A stretch of 46,382 nucleotides of DNA from Chitinophaga pinensis (GCA_945873505.1 CAMCDQ010000015.1:1-46382), one strand, 5' to 3'. Counted from the stretch's first letter, positions 1 to 9,477 are shown. Numbers and translations are program-made. The notes: a model not told the origin generated them from the letters alone.

Positions 1-1
1 T

Positions 2-508
2 ACTAAGATTTTAACCTCTCCAGAAATACTCTTTGGCTATTCCTTTTTGTACAATCAAAGCAAGGAAAATAAAAACTATATTATAACCAATATTTCTCAT
101 TGGAAAATAGTTTCTAAAGTTAAAATAACAAACGTTCAAGACCTTCAGCTAAGTTACAAGATGAATCAAAATATCAAAAAATACCTGAATAAAATTAACG
201 AGGCAGTTGAAATAAATAACTATTTTAGAGATCCTAAATTTACATTAACTGACTTTGCATTAGATTTAGATATTCCTAAAAGCCATTTGCTTTATTTATT
301 CAAATACCACTCTATAATTTCTTTTTCTGATTATAAAAAAATCATACGAATTCAAGACGCCTTGCAATTAATACAGGAGGATTATTTAAAATCTAACACA
401 TTTGATTCTTTAGCAAAAGAAGTAGGATTTGCGTCCTACAATCCTTTTTTTACAAGCTTTAAAGACGTTGTTGGAAAAACTCCAAATGAATATTGTAACA
501 CCATTTAA
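2..508 (+). CDS. AraC-type transcriptional regulator, 5'-truncated by window edge
   Basis: The reading frame is open from base 2 to the stop at 506-508, so the true start lies left of the window; the TTG at 47 is only the first alternative start codon in view. The last ~100 residues form an AraC/XylS-type double helix-turn-helix: the first HTH falls around FALDLDIPKSHLLYLF and the second around DSLAKEVGFASYNPFFTSFK, followed by the typical GKTPNEY ending. The stretch upstream (ILTSPEILFGYSFL) resembles the end of a membrane-embedded N-terminal half, as seen in flavobacterial AraC proteins with several transmembrane helices, but this is inference because that half is missing. It probably binds DNA as a regulator; its target is unknown. 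It converges on ccsBA across a shared terminator. Confidence 0.85.
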   Translation, partial: TKILTSPEILFGYSFLYNQSKENKNYIITNISHWKIVSKVKITNVQDLQLSYKMNQNIKKYLNKINEAVEINNYFRDPKFTLTDFALDLDIPKSHLLYLFKYHSIISFSDYKKIIRIQDALQLIQEDYLKSNTFDSLAKEVGFASYNPFFTSFKDVVGKTPNEYCNTI

Positions 509-521
509 ATGTAATTTAAAC

Positions 522-557
522 CATAAAAAAAAGACCCAACCTTAGATTGAGTCTTTA
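522..557. terminator. Bidirectional terminator between AraC gene and ccsBA
   Basis: The inverted repeat AAAGACcCAAcCT / AGaTTGaGTCTTT has A-runs on its left and T-runs on its right, so it can serve as an intrinsic terminator for both convergent genes. Confidence 0.7.
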
Positions 558-575
558 ATTTTTAGTAATTAAATT

Positions 576-3500
576 TTACTTATAATATTTCTTGTATTTT
601 GGATAGGAAATAGCACCAATAATTGTAATCCCAGTCAAAGATTGCCAAATCCAACTCAATGAACTTGCCTCACCGCTGGCATAAGAATGTAACCCTACAA
701 GATGGAAATTTACACCATAATAAGTAAATAATATCGACACAAAAGCAAACATACTCATCAAATTGAAAACCCATTTTCCCCGGAACATTGGAACAAATCG
801 AGAGTGAATTACAAAGGCATAAATCATAATACTAATTAGCGCCCAAGTTTCTTTTGGATCCCAACCCCAATACCGTCCCCAACTTTCATTCGCCCATTGT
901 CCACCAAGAAAGTTTCCAATGGTTAACATAATCAAGCCAATTGTCAACGCCATTTCATTGATATATGTAATTTCCTTAATGTTCAATGCCATTACTTCTT
1001 TATTTTTATCATTGGTAAAGAAAATCAGTACTAAAGATACAAATCCTAAAATCATTCCCAATGCAAATGGCCCATAACTCGCCACAATTACCGCCACGTG
1101 AATCATCAACCAATAGGAATTTAAAACGGGTTGTAAGTTGGCAATATCTGGATCAATCCAATTCATATACGCTGCCATCAAAATCATTGCCGTAACAAAT
1201 GCAGAGGATGCAACTGTTAATTTAGATTTTCTGTCAAATGCCAATCCAAAAAACATCGTTGCCCAAGCCACATAAATTATAGATTCATACGCATTACTCC
1301 AAGGTGCGTGACCAGAAATATACCAACGTGCTATCAATCCGAGTGTGTGTAAGGCAAATAATAATCCAATTACAACGTGCATTATATTCACAGAAATCGC
1401 CATGAATTTATTGTCTTTGAATATTTTAACAATCGTGAGTAATAGCATCAAAACGCCTGCCATCATATACAAATAAAACAGTTTTTTGAACACGTCGTAT
1501 TTATTATATACAATTTCAGCGGTGATTTTATCTTCACTTGGCATCACTTGAAATCCAAATTTTCGTTGGTATTTTTTTATTCCTTCTAAGTAAAAATCAA
1601 CATCTTTATAGCTGTTTTTTTCACTTGCGTTTTTCAACGAATTTAAATAAAGTGGAACAATTTGCGATGTAAATATCGAATCCATTCCTTTCAAACCAGC
1701 GTGATTTAACTCTAAATGTGAAACCCATTTGTTATTTTCATCTTTTGGAATTGGAAAAATTCGGAGAATACTTCCTGATGTAGCTTGGTTTAATAGATTG
1801 ACTTTTTTATCGGTTTCCACAAAATCTTTCTCAAAATTATTTGGATTTGCCACTTTATAAGCTTCATCTAAATACGGCGATAATTTATAGTTTCCTTTAG
1901 CATCAAAAAAGGCGATAAATGGAGCGTATTGCGCCTTTTTATCAATTCCAATTATTTTACGAATACTGTCATTTCCTGCTTTTATATATATCAATGGAAT
2001 TTCATACCAAGCTGTTGGAAATTGTGTCATTGACAAAAATACCTGGTCTGAATTCATTCCGTTATATTCGTCTTTATGGCTTACTTTTCGTAATAATTCT
2101 GACGAAAAAGTATTCAAAGGTTTCATTCTTCCGCCAGCATCTTGAATTACAAGTCGTCCAAATTTGGCCGCGTGTTCTTCTGAAACTTTAAATTTATGAA
2201 TTAAGGAATCAATTTGTTTTACAGATATTTTTTCTTCTTTATGTTGTGCAAAAACGCTGCAACTCAACAATAACAATACAATCGTGATTAATTTTGATTT
2301 TTTCAATTTCACCACTTCTAATTTTCTTTTAATATCTGCAAAACGAGAATGCTTTGTAAATAGAATTGCCATTAAACCAAAATACAATAATATATAACCA
2401 ATATATGTAATTAGAGAACCCCAAAAATCATGGTTCACCGATAAAATAGTTCCTTTTTCATCTGGATCAAATGAAGATTGGAAAAAACGATATCCTTTAT
2501 AGTCTAAAATATTATTCATAAAAATTTTAGCATCAAATTTTGAGGTAGAATCCTGAACGGTAACCTTACTTTCATACGAGGAATAACTTTTCTCAGTTCC
2601 AGGATATTTAAGAGCTTTAAAGTCATTTAATTTAATTTTAAATGGCAAAATATAGGCTTTACTTCCATAGAAAAAAGTATATTCTAACTTCCCAATTTTC
2701 ACCACTTTGGACTCGCCAATTGCTCCTTTTGTTCCCAAAAGCGTAACTTCTTTGTCCTGTCCTTCCGTATTTAAATTTAAAATCAAGGCGTCTTCGTGCG
2801 TTTTGGCTTTGTAATCATTTTTGGAAGAATACCCAATAACGCCTTTTACAGCAGGATCTGGAAATACAAATTGTGTTCCACCCACATTATACAATGAACG
2901 CATCATCAACGGCTGAACAACATCTTTGGAAACAGTTCCTTTAAATTTGTCAGCCATTCGCATAAATTGTCCTTCAAAAGGAGTTTGAATTGTAGAAGAA
3001 TTATCTGAAATGGTAATGTTTGTTGCTCCTTTTACATATTTATTTAACGAGAAAAGCATATTATGAATATTTTGAACTTCGCCTTCTTTCAAAAAATGTT
3101 CGTGACGCGTTCCATCGCCGGATTCTACCATTTTAAAGTACAAGACACCTTTTGAATCTGGTTTGATAATTTGGTTGGCTCCCAATAAATAGTCTTTGTA
3201 AGATATTTTAAAATCGGTCGTATCAAAATTACTATTTATAGAAAAATTATTATTGGCAACTGGTGAAAGCAACAACGATTTTTCAAAAACACGACGCTTC
3301 ATTTGCCCTTGATAATCTCCATCTACAAAAACCGTAAGAAACATTTTATCGGAATAAAACTGATTTTCGGCAGCGCCTTCGCGAATTGGCATCATTCCTT
3401 CATAACTAATATATCGTGTTATGAAAGCTCCTGATAGAGTCAAAATAAATGAAACGTGAAGGATTAAAGTCGCCCATTTTTCTTTTCTTAAAAGTTGGTA

Positions 3501-3704
3501 TCGTTTGATATTTCCTGCAAAATTGATAAGAAAAAAACCCATGATTGCTTCAAACCACCACGCATTATAAACCCAAATTCGAGCCGTATCGGTATTGTAT
3601 TTGCTTTCGATAAAGGTGCCACAGATCATTGCAATTGCAAAAGACAAGAATAAAAAAGCCATTAATCGTGTCGAAAACAAAAAGGAGAATATTTTTTTAT
3701 CCAT
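576..3704 (-). CDS. ccsA: Cytochrome c biogenesis protein CcsBA (ResB-CcsA fusion)
   Basis: System II cytochrome c synthase that moves heme across the membrane and attaches it to apocytochrome c. At 1042 aa it joins a ResB/CcsB-like half and a CcsA half. The N-terminus has three hydrophobic segments (about residues 10-30, 50-70, 80-100), then a long extracytoplasmic domain and a membrane segment near 430-450. A second signal-like hydrophobic stretch (LITIVLLLLSCSVFAQ, about 470-490) marks the join, followed by a second extracytoplasmic part. The C-terminal third is multi-spanning and carries the tryptophan-rich heme-handling WWD signature (GQWANESWGRYWGWDPKETW, around 935-955), with candidate heme-ligand histidines in ALHTLG, IHVAV and NFHLVGLHS. 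Single-chain CcsBA proteins are known in Bacteroidetes and epsilonproteobacteria. It stands alone, divergent from the DUF2520 gene. Confidence 0.95.
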   Translation of the reverse strand: MDKKIFSFLFSTRLMAFLFLSFAIAMICGTFIESKYNTDTARIWVYNAWWFEAIMGFFLINFAGNIKRYQLLRKEKWATLILHVSFILTLSGAFITRYISYEGMMPIREGAAENQFYSDKMFLTVFVDGDYQGQMKRRVFEKSLLLSPVANNNFSINSNFDTTDFKISYKDYLLGANQIIKPDSKGVLYFKMVESGDGTRHEHFLKEGEVQNIHNMLFSLNKYVKGATNITISDNSSTIQTPFEGQFMRMADKFKGTVSKDVVQPLMMRSLYNVGGTQFVFPDPAVKGVIGYSSKNDYKAKTHEDALILNLNTEGQDKEVTLLGTKGAIGESKVVKIGKLEYTFFYGSKAYILPFKIKLNDFKALKYPGTEKSYSSYESKVTVQDSTSKFDAKIFMNNILDYKGYRFFQSSFDPDEKGTILSVNHDFWGSLITYIGYILLYFGLMAILFTKHSRFADIKRKLEVVKLKKSKLITIVLLLLSCSVFAQHKEEKISVKQIDSLIHKFKVSEEHAAKFGRLVIQDAGGRMKPLNTFSSELLRKVSHKDEYNGMNSDQVFLSMTQFPTAWYEIPLIYIKAGNDSIRKIIGIDKKAQYAPFIAFFDAKGNYKLSPYLDEAYKVANPNNFEKDFVETDKKVNLLNQATSGSILRIFPIPKDENNKWVSHLELNHAGLKGMDSIFTSQIVPLYLNSLKNASEKNSYKDVDFYLEGIKKYQRKFGFQVMPSEDKITAEIVYNKYDVFKKLFYLYMMAGVLMLLLTIVKIFKDNKFMAISVNIMHVVIGLLFALHTLGLIARWYISGHAPWSNAYESIIYVAWATMFFGLAFDRKSKLTVASSAFVTAMILMAAYMNWIDPDIANLQPVLNSYWLMIHVAVIVASYGPFALGMILGFVSLVLIFFTNDKNKEVMALNIKEITYINEMALTIGLIMLTIGNFLGGQWANESWGRYWGWDPKETWALISIMIYAFVIHSRFVPMFRGKWVFNLMSMFAFVSILFTYYGVNFHLVGLHSYASGEASSLSWIWQSLTGITIIGAISYPKYKKYYK

Positions 3705-3851
3705 TATAGATGTATTTTCTTAAAAGTTGTACAAAAGTAATCCAAATTTGTTGAATTAATAGTTTAGAGAACTGAATTAAGTTTTTTTTAGTACTATTTA
3801 TAAAATATCTTAAAATCTAAATAGTTGAAAAAAAATCAATAATTTAGCCAA

Positions 3852-4625
3852 ATGATAAAAGTGAGTATTATTGGTTCTGGAAACGTAGCGCAACATTTGA
3901 TTGTAGCACTGCAAAATTCCATCATTAATGGTGCCGAAATTGAATTGGTTCAAGTTCACACAAGACAAAAATCGACGGTATCTCATCTATTAGATTTCAA
4001 TAAAATTACTGACGATTGGAGTACTTTGGCAGAAGCTGATTTATATATAATTGCAGTTTCAGACGATGCAATTTCAAATGTATCTGAACAAATTCCTTAT
4101 AAAAACAAATTAGTTGTTCATACTTCTGGTGGAATTTCATTGGAAGCATTAGCACCAAATAATCGAAAAGGGGTTTTTTATCCATTGCAAACTTTTTCGA
4201 AGAATAAAGTTGTAAATTTCAAAACCATTCCTATTTGCATAGAAAGCCAAAATGCTTCCGATTTCCAATTATTACAAAAAGTAGCGCAATCCATCTCGGA
4301 TTCGGTTTTTGCAATTAATTCCGAACAACGAAAAGCCTTGCACGTAGCAGCAGTATTTGTAAGCAATTTTAGCAATCATATGTATAAAATCGGGAATGAT
4401 ATTTGCATAGAAAATAATTTGCCTTTCGAAATATTAAGTCCTTTAATTCAAGAAACAGCTGAAAAAATTACGCAGCTTTCGCCAAATGAAGCACAAACCG
4501 GGCCTGCAATTCGAAACGATAAAGAAACTATAAACGCTCATTTGACTTTTTTATCGGATGAAAATCAAAAAAATATTTATACTATATTAACCCAATCTAT
4601 TCAAAATAATGGCAAAAAGTTATAA
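3852..4625 (+). CDS. Rossmann-like and DUF2520 domain-containing protein
   Basis: The 257-residue protein begins with a dinucleotide-binding Rossmann motif (IIGSGNVAQHL, residues 5-15). Its C-terminal half matches the DUF2520 pattern, with HTSGGISLEAL, GVFYPLQTFSK and HVAAVFVSNFSNHM. The fold resembles 6-phosphogluconate dehydrogenase-like or pyrroline-5-carboxylate reductase-like oxidoreductases, so an NAD(P)-dependent reaction is plausible, but I know of no proven substrate. It is the first gene of a four-gene run and overlaps the KdsC-like gene by 17 bases, which suggests translational coupling. The family call is firm; the function is not established. Confidence 0.88.
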   Translation: MIKVSIIGSGNVAQHLIVALQNSIINGAEIELVQVHTRQKSTVSHLLDFNKITDDWSTLAEADLYIIAVSDDAISNVSEQIPYKNKLVVHTSGGISLEALAPNNRKGVFYPLQTFSKNKVVNFKTIPICIESQNASDFQLLQKVAQSISDSVFAINSEQRKALHVAAVFVSNFSNHMYKIGNDICIENNLPFEILSPLIQETAEKITQLSPNEAQTGPAIRNDKETINAHLTFLSDENQKNIYTILTQSIQNNGKKL

Positions 4626-5136
4626 AGAAATAATGAATGATATTACTACATTTATATTCGATGTAGACGGCGTTCTTACGGATGGTTCAGTGCATATAAC
4701 GCCAACAGGTGAAATGTTGCGAACGATGAATATTCGGGATGGTTTTGCTATGAAAGCAGCCATCGAAAGCGGCTATAATGTGTGTGTAATTTCTGGCGGA
4801 AGCAATGAAGGCGTTCGTACTCGATTGAGAAATCTTGGCATTACAGCTATTTATATGGCAACCCCAAATAAAGTAGAAACCTTTGAAGAATATTGTGAAT
4901 TATATACCATTTTACCAGAAAACGTTTTGTATATGGGTGATGATATTCCCGATTTTCATGTAATGCAATTGGTAGGATTACCAACGTGTCCGCAGGATTC
5001 AAGTCCCGAAATAAAAGCAATTTCAACTTATATTTCCCATAGAAATGGAGGAAAAGGAGCTGCTCGCGATGTAATTGAGCAAGTGATGAAAGTGCAAGGA
5101 AAATGGCATTTATATTACGACGGAAAACACGATTAA
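4609..5136 (+). CDS. KdsC-like HAD phosphatase (KDO 8-phosphate phosphatase family)
   Basis: A C0-type HAD hydrolase of 175 aa with no cap domain, the usual size for KdsC/YrbI. The nucleophile motif is FIFDVDGVLTDG (D18, D20), motif II is CVISGGSN, and the acidic motif is YMGDDIPD. KdsC removes phosphate from KDO 8-phosphate on the way to lipopolysaccharide inner core; related proteins act in nonulosonate or other sugar-acid pathways, so the exact substrate is inferred. The ATG at 4609 overlaps the upstream gene; an alternative ATG at 4633 would remove eight residues. The UbiA-family gene starts 22 bases after its stop. Confidence 0.87.
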   Translation: MAKSYKEIMNDITTFIFDVDGVLTDGSVHITPTGEMLRTMNIRDGFAMKAAIESGYNVCVISGGSNEGVRTRLRNLGITAIYMATPNKVETFEEYCELYTILPENVLYMGDDIPDFHVMQLVGLPTCPQDSSPEIKAISTYISHRNGGKGAARDVIEQVMKVQGKWHLYYDGKHD

Positions 5137-5158
5137 TGACTTTTACACAAAATTTATA

Positions 5159-6088
5159 ATGTTGAATTTATTTAAATTAATACGTTACCAAAATCTGTTG
5201 CTGCTTGCTTTTATGCAATTAATCTTTAGATATGGCTTTTTAAAACTTCAAAATATACCCCTGTCACTTGCTGATTGGCAATATCTTTTATTGGTGCTTT
5301 CGACTGTTTGCATAGCAGCTGGAGGCCATATTATTAATGCCATTTTTGACCAAGAAACAGATTCTGAAAATCGTCCTGATGCTACAATTATTGGAAAACA
5401 CATCTCAGAAAGTAAAGGATATAATTTATATGTAATCTTTACTTTTATAGGTGTTGCTATTGGTTTTTATTTGTCAAATGTGATCAATAGACCTAATTTT
5501 GCAATTATATTTATTCTAATTGCATCCACACTTTATTTATATGCTACAAGCTTAAAACAAAATTTGCTGATTGGAAATATCATCATTGCACTGCTACTTT
5601 CTACAAGTGTTCTAATCATTGGACTATTTGATTTATTACCTGCAATTTACGATGAAAATCAAGCTATAATGGGTTTGCTTTTTGGTATTTTAATTGATTA
5701 TGCTGTTTTTACTTTTATCATCAATTTAATTCGTGAAATCGTAAAAGATATTGAAGATATAAATGGCGATTCTAGTCAAGGAATGAATACTTTGCCAATA
5801 TTCTTAGGTATTCCCAAAGCTACTAAAGTAGTTTTTGCTTTAAGTTTTATTCCAATATTTTGCGTGTTTTACTACTTAAAAGTTTATATTTTTGATGGAA
5901 ATTTGATTTTAAGTTCCATTTATGGATTGATTTTCATAGCAAGTCCTCTACTCTATTTTACGGTTAAAATTTGGTCTGCAAAAGAACCAAAAGACTTCCG
6001 TCATTTAAGTACAATCTTGAAATGGATTCTGTTTTTTGGCATTCTTTCAATTTTAGTAATCAGTCTAAACTTGAAAAATAATGCTTAA
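5159..6088 (+). CDS. UbiA-family prenyltransferase (geranylgeranylglycerol-phosphate geranylgeranyltransferase-like)
   Basis: An integral membrane prenyltransferase of 309 aa with about eight or nine hydrophobic helices. The first Mg-diphosphate motif is an exact NxxxDxxxD (N60, D64, D68 in NAIFDQETDSENRPD) and the second is the Asp-rich DIEDINGDSSQGMNTLP. UbiA enzymes join an isoprenoid diphosphate to an acceptor. Flavobacterial members of this type are commonly annotated as geranylgeranylglycerol-phosphate geranylgeranyltransferase, an archaeal ether-lipid enzyme; the acceptor cannot be read from sequence, and a quinone or other acceptor remains possible. It lies between the KdsC-like gene and maf and overlaps maf by 8 bases. 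Confidence 0.85.
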   Translation: MLNLFKLIRYQNLLLLAFMQLIFRYGFLKLQNIPLSLADWQYLLLVLSTVCIAAGGHIINAIFDQETDSENRPDATIIGKHISESKGYNLYVIFTFIGVAIGFYLSNVINRPNFAIIFILIASTLYLYATSLKQNLLIGNIIIALLLSTSVLIIGLFDLLPAIYDENQAIMGLLFGILIDYAVFTFIINLIREIVKDIEDINGDSSQGMNTLPIFLGIPKATKVVFALSFIPIFCVFYYLKVYIFDGNLILSSIYGLIFIASPLLYFTVKIWSAKEPKDFRHLSTILKWILFFGILSILVISLNLKNNA

Positions 6089-6665
6089 AGGAATTTTAAA
6101 AAAGCATAAACTCATATTGGCTTCAGGTTCACCAAGAAGACAGCAATTTTTCAAAGATTTAGACTTAGATTTCGAAATTCGATTGAAAGATATTGAAGAG
6201 ATTTATCCTGACACTTTAAAAGCAGCAGAAATCACCAACTTTTTAGCCGAATTAAAAGCCAATGCCTTTGAAGGAGAATTAAATGAAAATGAAATTTTAG
6301 TTACCAGCGACACGATTGTTTGGCACAATAATAATGCTTTAGGAAAACCAAAAGATTATGAAGATGCCTTTCAAATATTGAAATCTTTATCTAATGATAC
6401 ACACGAGGTTATCACTTCCGTTTGTTTCAAAACAACAGAAAAAACAACCACTTTTCACGAAATTACCAAAGTCACGTTTAATGCTTTAAGCGATGATAAC
6501 ATTCATTATTATTTGGAAAATTACAAGCCTTTTGATAAAGCTGGAGCTTATGGAATTCAGGAATGGATTGGATTTATTGGCGTTTCAAAAATTGAAGGAT
6601 CGTATGCCAATGTGATGGGAATGCCGACCGATAAAGTGTATGACTATTTACTTAAATTGGTATAA
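6081..6665 (+). CDS. maf: Maf-like nucleotide pyrophosphatase
   Basis: A 194-aa Maf/Ham1-superfamily protein. The N-terminal LASGSPRRQQFFKDL is the family signature for phosphate binding, TSDTIVWHNNNALGKP holds the catalytic Asp region, and DKAGAYGIQEW is the conserved C-terminal motif. Maf proteins hydrolyse non-canonical or methylated nucleoside triphosphates (dTTP, UTP, m7GTP types) to monophosphates and act in housekeeping, with an older link to septum formation. Its start overlaps the end of the prenyltransferase gene, and it ends the four-gene run. Which nucleotide it prefers cannot be told here. Confidence 0.92.
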   Translation: MLKGILKKHKLILASGSPRRQQFFKDLDLDFEIRLKDIEEIYPDTLKAAEITNFLAELKANAFEGELNENEILVTSDTIVWHNNNALGKPKDYEDAFQILKSLSNDTHEVITSVCFKTTEKTTTFHEITKVTFNALSDDNIHYYLENYKPFDKAGAYGIQEWIGFIGVSKIEGSYANVMGMPTDKVYDYLLKLV

Positions 6666-6791
6666 TCAAGGCTCAAATTCTATTTTTCATAATCTTTGTA
6701 ATATAAGGATCGAAAATTATTTTAGAAATTTTAGTCGATTATAAATGATTCAAAAAACAAAAACTACTGTACTTTTTGTTTTATAATATAA

Positions 6792-7676
6792 TTACAATGG
6801 TATCTCAATGCTATACTTTTTCCTGTTTTTATTTTCCAATTTAGATTCCCGCAACCAAGGATTGTAAATCTTCAAGATTTTATAATTAATCCCTTGACTA
6901 ATGGCTAAATCGGCTAAATTATTTACGGTGCTATCGATTTCTATTTTTCGTGTTGGAAATAGTTCGTATAATTCTTGTTTTGGAATATCAAATCCAAATT
7001 TCTGTGGATTTTTCATAATTTCCTTTAATGCCAATATTCTAAAAACATAACGCGAAGTCTCGTCATTTAACAATAAATCATAATAATTACCGACTTTTTG
7101 AATCTCAATTTGCTTATTAACACCTGTCATACCTCCATTATAAGAAGCCGCAGCCAAAGTCCAGGATCCAAATTTTGCTTTTGCAGCCAATAAATATTTA
7201 CAGGCAGCCTCAGTTGACTTCTCTAAATGATACCGTTCGTCAACACAATCGTTAACTTCCATTCCTTTCTCCTTTGCGGTTTCAGGCATAAATTGCCAAA
7301 CACCTCTTGCGCCCGCACTTGAAACGGCATTCAATAAAGCGCTTTCAATTACTGCTAAATACTTAAAATCATCCGGAACTCCATTTTTTTTCAAAATAGG
7401 TTCAATTATTGGAAAGGCACGGTTCGCTCTTTTAAAAATTAAAATTGTAGATGCGTGTAAATTGGCATTAATTAACAATTCTCTGTCAAAACGCTCATTA
7501 ACATCTGCAATGTTTAAAGGCGTGTTTTCTCCTGCAAAATCAATAGCTGTAGGAAAATAAAAGGCAGTTCCTTCGTGCGTAATTTTGTTTTTATTTTCAT
7601 TAGAAATGGAAAATATCGAAATGCCACTTACAATAACAATTGAGGTAATAATTCCTGCTTTTTTAATCCAATTCAT
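6792..7676 (-). CDS. Lytic transglycosylase domain-containing protein
   Basis: A 294-aa membrane-anchored or exported cell-wall enzyme. Residues 8-24 form a hydrophobic N-terminal segment, and the SLT fold follows. The catalytic Glu is E111 in YLAVIESALLNAVSSAGARG, with GVWQFMPETA and AASYNGG motifs as in MltD and Slt70. These enzymes cleave the MurNAc-GlcNAc bond of peptidoglycan to form 1,6-anhydro ends. MltD-like proteins often end in LysM repeats; here the C-terminal ~60 residues (LADLAISQGINYKILKIYNPWLR) look like a single LysM-like module at most. It is followed on the same strand by nothing close; the upstream alpha/beta hydrolase gene is 34 bases away and probably co-transcribed. Confidence 0.9.
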   Translation of the reverse strand: MNWIKKAGIITSIVIVSGISIFSISNENKNKITHEGTAFYFPTAIDFAGENTPLNIADVNERFDRELLINANLHASTILIFKRANRAFPIIEPILKKNGVPDDFKYLAVIESALLNAVSSAGARGVWQFMPETAKEKGMEVNDCVDERYHLEKSTEAACKYLLAAKAKFGSWTLAAASYNGGMTGVNKQIEIQKVGNYYDLLLNDETSRYVFRILALKEIMKNPQKFGFDIPKQELYELFPTRKIEIDSTVNNLADLAISQGINYKILKIYNPWLRESKLENKNRKKYSIEIPL

Positions 7677-7710
7677 TTTATATTTATTAATAGTGTAAAT
7701 CTACAAAAAA

Positions 7711-8385
7711 TCAAACCGATTCTACTTCTTCACCCAAAATTATTTTAGGCAAATTAGCATTAAACCATTTGAATTTACTTAAAATCATTATGTGTGTTCC
7801 ACCTTTTACAACAATACATTTCTCTATATTTTTGATTGGAAAAACTTCATCTGCATCACCGTGAATATGAGTCACATTCTTATCAGTTTCAGTTCTATCC
7901 CACAAAATTATTTTTTCGATTGCCCAATCCAAGTATTTTTTATCTCGAACAGAAAGAAACTTTTTATACAATTCAAGTCTCTGTTTGACCTTATCTCCAA
8001 AAGAAAATTTAGCTAAATTTTCAATATTTAAAATCAGATTTGTTGGTAAAAGTTTATATGCCTTTGTAGTTTTAGCTACCTTAAAAGCTGTTGGAAATTC
8101 CAAATTAGTTTTTACACTTGAAATAATAATCAACTTTTTAACATCTAAAAATTTAGCCATTTCTTGAACTAAAATTCCACCAAAAGAAACACCAATTAAT
8201 ACTGGATTAATATGCGACACTTTTTTAGAAATTCTTTCTGCATATTCTGATAAAGATTCATTGGCTTCAGGTATTTCCCATTCCAATAGAATTATTTCAA
8301 AAACATCAATTGGAAGAGTAATTCTTTCAAAAATTGAAGAACTTGCCGCTAATCCTGGCATAAAATAAACTGGAATTTTACTCAT
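7711..8385 (-). CDS. Alpha/beta hydrolase
   Basis: A 224-aa alpha/beta-fold hydrolase without signal peptide. The nucleophile elbow is GVSFGG with Ser67; HGDADEVFP supplies a likely Asp and GGTHIMI the His near the C-terminus, giving a complete triad. An oxyanion-type start (MPGLAASS) precedes it. The substrate is unknown. The gene precedes the lytic transglycosylase on the minus strand by 34 bases and diverges from the pirin gene, so the region 8386-8498 should hold both promoters. Confidence 0.82.
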   Translation of the reverse strand: MSKIPVYFMPGLAASSSIFERITLPIDVFEIILLEWEIPEANESLSEYAERISKKVSHINPVLIGVSFGGILVQEMAKFLDVKKLIIISSVKTNLEFPTAFKVAKTTKAYKLLPTNLILNIENLAKFSFGDKVKQRLELYKKFLSVRDKKYLDWAIEKIILWDRTETDKNVTHIHGDADEVFPIKNIEKCIVVKGGTHIMILSKFKWFNANLPKIILGEEVESV

Positions 8386-8498
8386 TTAAAATGTTTTATC
8401 GCTATAAATTGAAACAATAGAAAATTATCACGAAATTTGTATAAAATTAAACATTAATTGGAAATAAAATCAGTTTCCTTTTTAATTATGAATAAATT

Positions 8499-9212
8499 AT
8501 GACTACACAATTATACAAAGCTTCAGAACGTGGAAGCGCAAATTTTGGATGGTTAAACGCCAATTACTCCTTCTCTTTTGCTAATTATTTCAATCCACAA
8601 AGAATACAATTTGGAATGCTACGTGTTTTAAACGATGATACAATTGCTGCAGGCATGGGTTTCGGAACGCATCCTCACGAAAATATGGAAATCATCACCA
8701 TTCCGCTTGAAGGTGCTTTGAAACACCAAGACAGTATGGGAAATGAAGGCACAATAAGCTATGGCGAAGTTCAAGTTATGAGTGCCGGAACTGGAATCCA
8801 ACATTCTGAAGTCAATGCAAGTGCAACTGAGCAATTAAAATTATTACAACTTTGGGTTTTTCCAGACACCGAAAATGTAACCCCTAGATATGAACAAAAG
8901 TCTTTTGACCTTGAAAAAAATATAAACTCATTTGTAAATATTGTTTCACCAAAGGATTCAAATGACGGAAATGCTCTTTGGGTTCACCAAAAAACTTTTT
9001 TCAATTTAGGGGTTTTTGAATCTGGCAAAACGAATTACAAACTAAACTTCGCCAATAATAGCGTATATTTTTTTCTAATTGAGGGTGAAATTGTAGTTGA
9101 TAATCAGATATTAACTACAAAAGATGCCTTAGGAATATCAAATTTTAGTGAATTTGATATTGAAATTAATCAAAAAGCAAAGATTCTGATAATTGAAGTG
9201 CCTACCAAATAA
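8499..9212 (+). CDS. Pirin family protein (bicupin)
   Basis: A 237-aa bicupin of the pirin/YhaK family. All four metal ligands expected in the N-terminal cupin are visible: H58 and H60 in THPHENMEI, and H102 and E104 in GIQHSE. Family members bind Fe(II) or similar metals; some show quercetin dioxygenase activity and others act as redox sensors, so the physiological role here is open. The C-terminal cupin is shorter and lacks an obvious metal set, as is usual. A small GNAT-like gene begins 13 bases downstream and is probably in the same transcript. Confidence 0.93.
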   Translation: MTTQLYKASERGSANFGWLNANYSFSFANYFNPQRIQFGMLRVLNDDTIAAGMGFGTHPHENMEIITIPLEGALKHQDSMGNEGTISYGEVQVMSAGTGIQHSEVNASATEQLKLLQLWVFPDTENVTPRYEQKSFDLEKNINSFVNIVSPKDSNDGNALWVHQKTFFNLGVFESGKTNYKLNFANNSVYFFLIEGEIVVDNQILTTKDALGISNFSEFDIEINQKAKILIIEVPTK

Positions 9213-9225
9213 CCAAACTAACTTT

Positions 9226-9477
9226 ATGGAAGCGGAAATTATGGAAATTAAAGACAATGCATTTTCAAGACAATTCGAAACTTTTTTAGATGGAAAAATG
9301 ATTGCAATAGAATATTCTTTTCAAGAGAAAAAAATATTTCTAACAAAAATACAAACACCTGATAATTTTGACAATGAAGCTTTTATAAACGATTTCCTAA
9401 AGAACATTATGGAAATTGCCTATGATAGAAAACTAAAAGTAGTGCCTATTTTACCTAAAATAGCTGTTTTTTTTTAG
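9226..9477 (+). CDS. GNAT-like small N-acetyltransferase (YjdJ type)
   Basis: A small protein of about 84 aa. The frame is also open from a TTG at 9193 inside the pirin gene, but the ATG at 9226 after the pirin stop is the more likely start; a further ATG at 9241 is possible. The sequence (AFSRQFETFLDGKMIAIEYS, then LKVVPILPKIAVFF) resembles the minimal Gcn5-related acetyltransferases of the YjdJ/PF14542 group, which lack much of the normal GNAT fold. Family assignment is from pattern recall and is moderate; no substrate can be named. The stop lies in a T-rich stretch just before the convergent mtaB gene. Confidence 0.68.
   Translation: MEAEIMEIKDNAFSRQFETFLDGKMIAIEYSFQEKKIFLTKIQTPDNFDNEAFINDFLKNIMEIAYDRKLKVVPILPKIAVFF

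Noticed and set aside
9193..9225. Longer start of the GNAT-like gene at TTG inside the pirin gene
   Set aside because: The added residues lie within the pirin 3' end and do not look like the family; the ATG at 9226 is better.
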